From positions 1-5,661 of the forward strand of contig JALVEG010000036.1 in assembly GCA_027031145.1 (NCBI GenBank): a DNA stretch of 5,661 bases, read 5' to 3'. Position 1 is the stretch's first letter; each line of letters begins with the position of its first letter. The DNA is from Saprospiraceae bacterium (GTDB lineage Bacteria > Bacteroidota > Bacteroidia > Chitinophagales > Saprospiraceae). The notes below the pieces were generated by a model. The model did no database searches. It was not told the origin of the DNA and worked only from the letters and a program-made list of their open reading frames with translations. Position numbers and translations under genes: made by a program. Below are positions 1 through 5,661 of the stretch, in pieces.

Positions 1-1
1 A

Positions 2-3000
2 GAGATAAGAAGTATCTCCAGATTTGGACTTTCAGTTGTAACAATCGTATTTAAAGAAAGTGCCGGAACTTATCTTCCCCGGCAACTGGTAAGTGAAGCT
101 TTGTCGGAAGTAAAGGAAAATATTCCAAAAGGATTTGGAGAGCCGTTTATGGCTCCGATCAGTACCGGTCTGGGTGAAATATATCAATACACTCTTGAAG
201 TACAACCGGATTTCGATACTGTCTATGATGATATGCAATTGCGTACAATTCAGGATTGGATCGTAAAACGCCAAATGGCAATGTTGCCCGGTGTGGTTGA
301 GGTAAATTCTTTCGGAGGAAGGAAGAAACAATATGAAGTATCTGTAAATTCAGATAAATTACGTAGTATGGGATTGTCAATATCGGATGTATTTACTGCC
401 CTTGAAGAAAACAATCAAAATACCGGAGGAGCTTATATCGAAAAGAACCATATGGCAAATTTTATCAGGGGAGAAGGACTTATTCGATCTCTTGATGATA
501 TAAAAAATACTTTGGTTGCTTATATTGGCGGAAATCCTGTTTTTGTAAGAGACGTTGCTGAAGTAAAATACGGGAGTTTTGTACGTTACGGAGCATTTAC
601 CAAAGACGGTAAAGGAGAAGCAGTAGGAGGAATAGTGATGATGCTGAAAGGAGAAAATTCCAATGATGTAATCAAATCCGTAAAAGAAAGAGTAAAACTT
701 ATTCAAAAATCAATACCTGAAGGAATTGAGATAAAACCATTTCTGGATCGTAGCAAACTGATCAAAAGCACTACTTCGACAGTTGCTGAAAATTTGATGT
801 TAGGTGCTCTGATAGTTATCTTTATTTTGGTATTGTTTCTAGGTAATTTAAGAGGTGGTTTGATCGTAGCATCAACTATTCCCCTTGCTCTATTATTTGC
901 ATTTATGATGATGAAAATATTTGGAGTCTGGGCAAATCTGATGAGTTTGGGAGCTCTTGATTTTGGAATATTGGTAGATGGGGCGGTGATCATTATTGAG
1001 AGTATGATCTTCTATCTTCACGGGAAAAACTTTATAGGTACAAAACCAGATCAGGCAAAACGGGATGAGATCGCCTATAAATCAGCAAGCAAAATGATGA
1101 ATTCAGCATTTTTCGGACAGTTGATCATCCTTATAGTATTTGTTCCCGTATTGGCACTTCAGGGTGTTGAAGGAAAAATGTTCATTCCAATGGCATTGAC
1201 TTTCGGTTTTGCCATAATAGGTGTAGTCATATTATGTCTTACATACATCCCGATGATGGCGGCTTTATTTATAAAACCACCTAAAACAAATAAAAAGACC
1301 CTCGGAGAAAAAATAATAAAGAAACTGGAAAATTTTTATTCGCCAATAATAGGCTGGTCTCTTAAAAGAGGAGTATTTGTTGTATTTGTCGCTTTGTTAT
1401 TGTTGGTATCGGGAGGATATTTATTTACCCGTATGGGCGCGGAATTCATTCCTAAACTCGATGAAGGTGATTTTGCATTTCAGGCATTTCTTAAACCGGG
1501 AACATCACTTTCGGAAGTAACCAAAACCTCTACCCGTTTGGAAAAGATCGTAATGGATAATTTTCCTGATGAAGTAGAAAGTATTCAAAGTCGTATTGGA
1601 GTTGCAGATCTTCCTATGGATCCGATGCCTTTGGATATAGCGGATATTTTTGTGATATTGAAACCTATGGAACAATGGACAAAAGCAACTTCAAAAGAAG
1701 TATTGATAGATAAAGTGAAAGAAAAAGTAAGCGTATTGCCCGGAATCAACTTTGAATTTACCCAACCGATTGAAATGCGTTTCAATGAATTGCTCACAGG
1801 AGTAAGGGAAGATATTGCCATCAAACTTTATGGAGATGATCTGAATATCTTATCTACAAAAGCACAAGAAATAGCAGGTCTTGTTTCAGGAATTGAAGGT
1901 GTGGCAGGGGTAAAAGCAGAAGCAACAAGCGGTCTGCCACAGATCACAATAAATTATGATCGCAACAAACTTGGACGCTACAATTTGAATATTAAAGACT
2001 TGAACACCATTGTTGAGACAGCTTTTAGCGGTGGTGTTGCAGGAAGTATTTATGAGGGTGAACGTATGTTTGATCTTGTAGTGCGACTATCAGAAGAAAA
2101 TCGTTCAAATATAGATGACATACGAAACCTGTTCGTAAACTTGCCGGATGGAAATCAGATTCCTCTGAAAGAAGTAGCTGAAATAAGTTATAAGCCGGGT
2201 CCAATGCAGATCAGCCGGGATAATACAAACAGACGTACTTATGTCGGTATCAATGTTGAGGACAGAGATATAAAATCATTGGTTGGAGAAATACAAACCA
2301 CATTGGATGAAAAACTGGAATTACCTTCAGGGTATTATGTTAGATATGGCGGAGCATTTGAAAACCTTGAACGGGCATCGGAAAGATTGACTCTGGTTGT
2401 TCCACTTGCTCTTGCCCTGATATTTATTCTTGTATTTTTTGCAGTAAAATCCTTAAAACAAACACTTATGATATATGTTGCGATTCCATTTGCTGCAATA
2501 GGTGGAATTTTCGCTTTATATTTCAGGGATATGCCTTTAAGTATTTCAGCCGGAGTAGGATTTATTGTACTTTTTGGGGTTGCGGTGTTGAATGGACTGG
2601 TTTTAATAAGCGGATTCAATGAGATGAAAAAAGAAGGGAAATTTCATCTTGGCGATATTATAAAAAAAGGATCAATAAGACGTATTCGTCCTATTTTATT
2701 AACAGCATCTACGGATATTTTAGGCTTTTTGCCAATGGCTATTTCCACTTCTGCAGGAGCTGAAGTTCAACGTCCGTTGGCAACAGTAGTGATTGGAGGA
2801 ATGCTTACTTCGACATTGCTGACACTTATCGTGTTGCCTGTTTTATATAAATTTGTCGAATCCAAAAAGAAAGTGATAAAAACACCAAAAATATCAGTTG
2901 TATTATCAGCTGTTTTTGTGGTTCTGATAGTTTTTCTGTTTTCTCAAAATACTTTTGCTCAATCGTTGCCTTTATCAAAAGCAATAGAAAGAGCAAAAAA

Positions 3001-4096
3001 AGTTTTTCCTGCCTTGAAAATGGCAGGTTTGGAAATAGAAAAGCAAAAAGCACTTGAAAAGACAGTTTACGAATTAGGAGCTACTTCTGTTTATACCGGA
3101 AATGAGGAATTGGGGAATAGTTCTACCGGGGTCAGGACTCTGATAGGAATTGATCAACCGGATATTAATATTTTTGGTATAAAAGCAAAAAAGAACCTGT
3201 TAAGATCACAAAAACAAAAAGCTATTTCAGGACGTGATCTAACAGAAAAAAGTTTGATACGTGATGTAAGTATTGCCTGGTACAATGCGGTATATGCAAA
3301 AAAACAATTACAGCTTTTTGAGGAATTGGATACCATTTATGCAGATTTTGAAAGATCGGCACAACTGAGATACAAGACCCAGGCAAGTTCCAGAATAGAA
3401 TTCCTTTCAGCAGCAGCCAAACATAAAGAATTGCTGTTAAATCTGAAAAAAGCCAAAAGCAATTATTATTCTGCATTGATATATTTAAATAAGTTCTTAT
3501 TATACCCTGAATTAAAGGATGTAAGTGTTGAAAATGAAGATAAAAATTTGTTTGATACATTTTCAGATAGTGATATCTTATCAGGGAATCCCGAATTGAA
3601 TTATTTTTATCAAAATATTGATATTGCAAAATCAAAATGGGAATATGAAAAAACCAATTTTCTTCCTAAATTGAATGTGGGATACAAATGGCAATCCATT
3701 GAAGGAATTGCCTCATATCACGGTTGGGAAGCAGGAGTATCTTTTCCTTTACCTTTTTTATCCCAAAAAGGAAAAACAAAGGCATCGGAAATTGATATAA
3801 GTATTGCAAATCAGCAATACAAACAGAAAGAATTGGAAATAAAAACCATGTACAACAGGGAAATAAAAAGATATCTCACTCTGAAAGAAGTCCTGAAATA
3901 TTACAAGGATGAAGCATTACCTTTGGCAGAAGAACAAATCAAAGCCGCTAATCTTGAATATCGCGTTGGAAATATTGATTATGTTCAATATATTCAAAAT
4001 ATAGATTCTGCGATCAGGACCAGACAGGAATTTTTAAATCAACAAATTGAGTATTATATTTTAAACACTCAATTAAAATATTTAACCGGTAAATAA
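2..4096 (+). CDS. czcA: CzcA-type heavy-metal efflux RND pump fused to a TolC/CzcC-like outer-membrane factor (5' partial)
   Basis: Inner-membrane proton/metal antiporter of the HME-RND family, fused to its own outer-membrane channel. The frame is open from base 2, and the residues before the TTG at 101 (including RSISRFGLSVVTIVF) fit the family, so the true start lies upstream; I estimate about 80 residues are missing. Numbering from base 2 gives 1364 residues. Visible in order: periplasmic porter region (about 1-260), TM2-TM6 (about 264-424) with the TM4 relay motif at 320-333, TM7 (about 457-479), second periplasmic porter region, TM8-TM12 (ending about 953), a 13th hydrophobic segment (about 964-981), then an outer-membrane factor domain to the end. 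The stretch NFEFTQPIEMRFNEL is very like CzcA as I remember it. Ordinary CzcA is about 1050 residues; this would be about 1440. It lies 13 nt before the adaptor gene, as in an operon. Family call is firm; the exact metal is inferred. Confidence 0.95.
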   Translation, partial: EIRSISRFGLSVVTIVFKESAGTYLPRQLVSEALSEVKENIPKGFGEPFMAPISTGLGEIYQYTLEVQPDFDTVYDDMQLRTIQDWIVKRQMAMLPGVVEVNSFGGRKKQYEVSVNSDKLRSMGLSISDVFTALEENNQNTGGAYIEKNHMANFIRGEGLIRSLDDIKNTLVAYIGGNPVFVRDVAEVKYGSFVRYGAFTKDGKGEAVGGIVMMLKGENSNDVIKSVKERVKLIQKSIPEGIEIKPFLDRSKLIKSTTSTVAENLMLGALIVIFILVLFLGNLRGGLIVASTIPLALLFAFMMMKIFGVWANLMSLGALDFGILVDGAVIIIESMIFYLHGKNFIGTKPDQAKRDEIAYKSASKMMNSAFFGQLIILIVFVPVLALQGVEGKMFIPMALTFGFAIIGVVILCLTYIPMMAALFIKPPKTNKKTLGEKIIKKLENFYSPIIGWSLKRGVFVVFVALLLLVSGGYLFTRMGAEFIPKLDEGDFAFQAFLKPGTSLSEVTKTSTRLEKIVMDNFPDEVESIQSRIGVADLPMDPMPLDIADIFVILKPMEQWTKATSKEVLIDKVKEKVSVLPGINFEFTQPIEMRFNELLTGVREDIAIKLYGDDLNILSTKAQEIAGLVSGIEGVAGVKAEATSGLPQITINYDRNKLGRYNLNIKDLNTIVETAFSGGVAGSIYEGERMFDLVVRLSEENRSNIDDIRNLFVNLPDGNQIPLKEVAEISYKPGPMQISRDNTNRRTYVGINVEDRDIKSLVGEIQTTLDEKLELPSGYYVRYGGAFENLERASERLTLVVPLALALIFILVFFAVKSLKQTLMIYVAIPFAAIGGIFALYFRDMPLSISAGVGFIVLFGVAVLNGLVLISGFNEMKKEGKFHLGDIIKKGSIRRIRPILLTASTDILGFLPMAISTSAGAEVQRPLATVVIGGMLTSTLLTLIVLPVLYKFVESKKKVIKTPKISVVLSAVFVVLIVFLFSQNTFAQSLPLSKAIERAKKVFPALKMAGLEIEKQKALEKTVYELGATSVYTGNEELGNSSTGVRTLIGIDQPDINIFGIKAKKNLLRSQKQKAISGRDLTEKSLIRDVSIAWYNAVYAKKQLQLFEELDTIYADFERSAQLRYKTQASSRIEFLSAAAKHKELLLNLKKAKSNYYSALIYLNKFLLYPELKDVSVENEDKNLFDTFSDSDILSGNPELNYFYQNIDIAKSKWEYEKTNFLPKLNVGYKWQSIEGIASYHGWEAGVSFPLPFLSQKGKTKASEIDISIANQQYKQKELEIKTMYNREIKRYLTLKEVLKYYKDEALPLAEEQIKAANLEYRVGNIDYVQYIQNIDSAIRTRQEFLNQQIEYYILNTQLKYLTGK
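959..1000 (+). other. TM4 proton-relay motif of the RND pump (DFGxxxDGAxxxxE)
   Basis: The translated segment reads DFGILVDGAVIIIE. The Asp at 959-961, the Asp at 977-979 and the Glu at 998-1000 have the same spacing as D402, D408 and E415 of Cupriavidus metallidurans CzcA, which are known to matter for proton-driven cation transport. All three charged residues are present, so the pump module looks catalytically intact. Assignment of the spacing is direct; the residue equivalence is from memory of the family. Confidence 0.85.
2891..2959 (+). other. Internal signal-peptide-like transmembrane segment at the pump/channel junction
   Basis: After the last RND helix comes a basic cytoplasmic stretch (ESKKKVIKTPK), then a hydrophobic core (VVLSAVFVVLIVFLF) and a short polar tail ending NTFA before QSLPL. 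This is the n/h/c layout of a Sec signal peptide, with Phe-Ala before the possible cut (A-X-A-like at Thr-Phe-Ala is imperfect, with Thr at -3). RND pumps end in the cytoplasm, so an extra helix here is needed to carry the following domain into the periplasm. Cleavage after base 2959 would release a separate outer-membrane factor. Topology follows from established RND structure; cleavage is inference. Confidence 0.7.
2960..4093 (+). other. Outer-membrane factor (TolC/CusC/CzcC-like) domain of the fused pump
   Basis: About 378 residues following the internal signal-like segment. It shows the two-fold OEP repeat pattern: first repeat from LSKAIERAKKVFPALKMA through long amphipathic helices (roughly 2966-3500), second repeat from NPELNYFYQNIDIAKSKWE, with a FLPKLNVGYKW strand and a VSFPLPF strand, then a helix with NLEYRVGNIDYVQYIQNIDSA near the end (roughly 3589-4090). 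'NPEL...A...FLPKL' followed by a beta strand, and 'Y..G.IDY.....' near the C-terminus, are typical of OEP proteins. It would trimerise into the outer-membrane/periplasmic tunnel. There is no cysteine at the predicted mature N-terminus, so unlike CusC it would not be lipidated. It is a little shorter than free-standing CusC-type proteins. Confidence 0.88.
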
Positions 4097-4109
4097 AAAA
4101 ATTAATAAT
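4097..4109 (+). promoter_or_regulatory. SD-less A/T-only leader before the adaptor gene
   Basis: The whole spacer between the pump stop codon and the adaptor ATG is A and T (AAAAATTAATAAT). There is no purine-rich Shine-Dalgarno match. This is the pattern expected in Bacteroidota, where A-rich upstream bases rather than anti-SD pairing favour initiation. The short gap supports co-transcription with the pump. The ATG at 4110 is chosen because it directly precedes a good lipoprotein signal peptide. Confidence 0.5.
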
Positions 4110-5375
4110 ATGAAAATTAAAATATTTTTAGGACTTTTAGTTTTTGCAACACTTCTATCATGCAATACTAAAAACAATGTCGAACAAAAAGAAGAAGAAC
4201 ATGAGGAGCATAACGAATCAGGAATTGTTATTCTCAATAAAAAACAACAAGAAGCTCTTGATCTAAAACTGGATACTTTCCAAATGCGTAATCTTACAAC
4301 CACTGTAAAAACCAATGGTCAGCTAAAGGTACCTCCGGCAGCAACAGCTGAAGTCACAGCTATAATCGGTGGAAATGTAAAAAAGATCAAAGTTTTTCAG
4401 GGTGACAAGGTTTTCAAAGGACAGGTATTGCTCATTCTTGAACATCCGGAATATATTTCTCTTCAGGAGCAATTTGCTGAAACAGCTCATAAACTTGAGT
4501 TTTTGAAACAGGAATTTGAAAGAAGGAAAGAATTGTATGAAAACAATGTTGGAGCAGGTCGTGATTTTCAAAAAACAAAAGCGGAATACAATACCGCTAA
4601 AGCAAGATATGAAGGATTAAGATCGCGCTTGAAATTGCTGAATATTTCCCCTGAAAAAGTATTGAAAGGAGAAATCACAAGTACGATTGCCATAAAATCT
4701 CCAATAAATGGTTTTATAAATGATACAAATGTGAAAATCGGTAAATATGTGGATCCAAAGGATGTATTATTTGAAATTAGTGATAATACTGCTATTCATG
4801 CAGATTTCGTGATCTATGAAAAAGATGTTCATCTTGTAAAAAAAGATCAAAAAATTCATTTTACGGTATCAAATAAACCGGAAAAAGAATTTACAGCTAC
4901 GGTATTTGCTATTGAAAAAGAATTTGAACCCAATTCAAGAGCTGTACATATCCATGCAAAAATAAATGAGAAAACAAACGGACTGATCCCCGGAATGTAT
5001 GTCACAGGACATTTGCACACAGATGGGAAATATACACGTACTCTTCCAAATGATGCTATTGTAACTGAAGGAACCAAGTCATTCATTTTTGTTGTTGATA
5101 ATGATGCAATGGAACATGATGATGAAAATGCTGAACATGATGAACATGGAAGTACTCAAGAAGCCGGGCATGAAGAAAGTGAAGAGCATGGTCATGAACC
5201 GGAAGAAGGAAGTCTTGCATTCAAAATGGTTGAAATTATTACCGGAGACAAGGATGATAAATATACTGAAGTTAAATTGATAAACCCTTTACCGGAAAAT
5301 ACCAAGATAGTAATGAACGCAGCTTATTATTTACTGGCAGATATGAATAAAGAAGAAACTGAACACGAACATTAA
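4110..5375 (+). CDS. czcB: CzcB/CusB-type periplasmic adaptor (membrane-fusion) lipoprotein of the metal efflux system
   Basis: A 421-residue adaptor that should link the RND pump to the outer-membrane channel. The N-terminus is a lipoprotein signal peptide (MKIKIFLGLLVFATLLSC) with lipobox LLSC and Cys18 as the lipidated residue. An acidic, His-containing linker follows (residues 25-36). Then come the first half of the lipoyl domain (about 78-112, with VTAIIGGNVKKIKVFQGDKV), an alpha-hairpin (about 117-178), the second lipoyl half (about 194-224, KSPINGFINDTNVKIGKYV), a beta-barrel (about 230-303, including GLIPGMYVTGHL), and a membrane-proximal domain (about 311-410) interrupted by a His/acid-rich insert at 334-368. 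The C-terminus ends ETEHEH. The domain order and its position just after the pump gene make the role secure. His/acid clusters suggest Zn/Ni/Co/Cd binding, which is inference. Confidence 0.93.
   Translation: MKIKIFLGLLVFATLLSCNTKNNVEQKEEEHEEHNESGIVILNKKQQEALDLKLDTFQMRNLTTTVKTNGQLKVPPAATAEVTAIIGGNVKKIKVFQGDKVFKGQVLLILEHPEYISLQEQFAETAHKLEFLKQEFERRKELYENNVGAGRDFQKTKAEYNTAKARYEGLRSRLKLLNISPEKVLKGEITSTIAIKSPINGFINDTNVKIGKYVDPKDVLFEISDNTAIHADFVIYEKDVHLVKKDQKIHFTVSNKPEKEFTATVFAIEKEFEPNSRAVHIHAKINEKTNGLIPGMYVTGHLHTDGKYTRTLPNDAIVTEGTKSFIFVVDNDAMEHDDENAEHDEHGSTQEAGHEESEEHGHEPEEGSLAFKMVEIITGDKDDKYTEVKLINPLPENTKIVMNAAYYLLADMNKEETEHEH
5109..5213 (+). other. His/Asp/Glu-rich metal-binding-like insert in the adaptor
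   Basis: Residues 334-368 of the adaptor contain six histidines and fifteen acidic residues in 35 positions (for example EHDDENAEHDEHG and EEHGHEPEE). It sits inside the membrane-proximal beta domain, between the strand FIFVVD and the strand FKMVEI, so it probably forms a flexible loop. The coding DNA contains an imperfect 21-bp tandem repeat (units starting GAACATGATGA at 5112 and 5133), which suggests growth by slippage or duplication. A role in capturing divalent metal in the periplasm is inferred from composition. Confidence 0.75.
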
Positions 5376-5386
5376 AAATTAATATT
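5376..5386 (+). promoter_or_regulatory. SD-less A/T-only leader before the PII-like gene
   Basis: The 11-nt spacer is entirely A and T and nearly repeats the leader of the adaptor gene: both contain AAATTAATA, then one A or T, then T directly before ATGAAA. No Shine-Dalgarno match is seen. The short gap implies the PII-like gene belongs to the same transcript as the efflux genes. Confidence 0.45.
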
Positions 5387-5661
5387 ATGAAAGAAATAAA
5401 AGCATTTGTAATACCAAATAAATTTTTAGAGTTTATTTGGTATAAGACCGAATCGGGTAAATGAAATTGTTCAACATCTTAAAGATAATAACTTTGAGAA
5501 TCTGACTATTTCAAGTGCTGAAGGAACAGGAAAATTTCAGGATGAGAAAGCATTTGTTTCTCAAAAATTTTCAATTACCGACAGCCCAATTGCAAAAATA
5601 GAAATTGTAGTTGAAGATGAAAAAGTAGATAAGATAATACAAATTATTTCGGAATTCGGCA
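5387..5661 (+). pseudogene. PII-like (P-II family, probably PII-NG) regulator, frame broken near the start, 3' partial
   Basis: The ATG at 5387 opens MKEIKAFVI, a typical PII first beta strand, but this frame stops at TGA 5462-5464 after 25 codons. The rest of a PII protein continues in the +1 frame from 5442 to the window end: IRPNRVNEIVQHLKD, then AEGTGKF, then KIEIVVEDEKVDKIIQIISEFG. The second frame has a TAG at 5427-5429 and no ATG, GTG or TTG before the conserved part, so it cannot start on its own in a usual way. A roughly 31-nt hairpin segment lies at the break; removing it gives a continuous frame. The C-terminal B-loop/C-loop part is beyond the window. The T-loop region shows no tyrosine, so GlnB-style uridylylation is not expected. 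PII proteins beside metal-efflux RND genes are known as PII-NG; a role in sensing or controlling the pump is inference. It is labelled pseudogene because of the frame break, but recoding or a sequence error is possible. Confidence 0.75.
5411..5443. repeat. Perfect 12-bp inverted repeat (hairpin) inside the PII-like gene
   Basis: ATACCAAATAAA at 5411-5422 is exactly the reverse complement of TTTATTTGGTAT at 5432-5443. In RNA the stem can extend inward by U-G, U-A and U-G pairs (5423-5425 with 5429-5431), leaving a UUA loop, so almost all 33 bases fold. There is no T tract after it, so it does not look like an intrinsic terminator. Relative to the PII family the segment is an insertion of about 31 nt, bordered by ATA on both sides (5411-5413 and 5442-5444). 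No second copy was noticed by eye in this window. Confidence 0.85.

Noticed and set aside
101..103. TTG as the start codon of the pump gene
   Set aside because: The frame is open to base 2 and the residues upstream of the TTG match conserved RND porter sequence, so the gene is cut by the window edge rather than starting here.
4081..4109. Promoter between the pump and adaptor genes
   Set aside because: The gap is only 13 nt of A/T; no separate promoter pattern could be supported, and co-transcription is the simpler reading.
32..4571. Many open frames of 60-137 codons on the minus strand
   Set aside because: All lie opposite well-recognised genes on the + strand and their translations show no recognisable domain or sensible composition; they are shadows of the coding frames.
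5089..5280. Met-rich 63-codon + strand frame overlapping the adaptor
   Set aside because: It is the shifted reading of the GAACATGATGA-type repeats in the His/acid-rich insert; the Met richness comes from ATG triplets in that repeat.
5411..5450. Hairpin as a transcription terminator between efflux genes and the next gene
   Set aside because: It lies inside the PII-like coding region, is A/T-rich in the stem, and is followed by AAGACCG rather than a T tract.
5651..5661. Window ends GGAATTCGGCA, resembling the start of a common EcoRI cDNA-library adaptor
   Set aside because: The bases also read in frame as ...SEFG, which fits the PII helix-to-loop position, so natural sequence explains it; only 11 bases are visible.

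Overview
The window looks like a piece of chromosome (or large element) from a Bacteroidota bacterium. The basis is strong A+T bias, start codons with no Shine-Dalgarno sequence in very A/T-rich leaders, and a gene arrangement I associate with that phylum: a CzcA-type RND pump fused to its outer-membrane channel, followed by a lipoprotein CzcB-type adaptor and a PII-like protein. The phylum call is inference; no rRNA or other taxonomic marker is present.

Layout, all on the + strand and tightly spaced: (1) 2-4096, a 5'-truncated gene for a heavy-metal efflux RND pump whose C-terminus continues through an internal signal-peptide-like segment (about 2891-2959) into a complete TolC/CzcC-like outer-membrane factor domain (2960-4093). 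(2) A 13-nt gap, then 4110-5375, a lipoprotein membrane-fusion (adaptor) protein carrying a His/Asp/Glu-rich insert. (3) An 11-nt gap, then a PII-like signalling protein gene starting at 5387 and running off the window end. Its reading frame is broken near the start by a roughly 31-nt segment forming a perfect 12-bp inverted repeat (5411-5443).

Together genes 1 and 2 encode all three parts of a CzcCBA-type tripartite exporter (inner-membrane pump, adaptor, outer-membrane channel) in only two reading frames. The pump has the Asp/Asp/Glu proton-relay motif of the divalent-metal (Zn/Co/Cd/Ni) branch and lacks the methionines of the Cu/Ag pump CusA at the positions I could align. The PII-like gene resembles the PII group reported beside metal-efflux operons (PII-NG) and would be a candidate regulator of the pump.

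The most unusual item is the hairpin insertion in the PII-like gene. It is flanked by two ATA codons, and joining the frames at these codons restores a normal-looking PII N-terminus. It could be a pseudogene-forming insertion, a small palindromic mobile element, a recoding/bypass site, or a sequencing or assembly error; the sequence alone does not decide. No tRNA, rRNA, CRISPR array, transposase or convincing terminator was seen.
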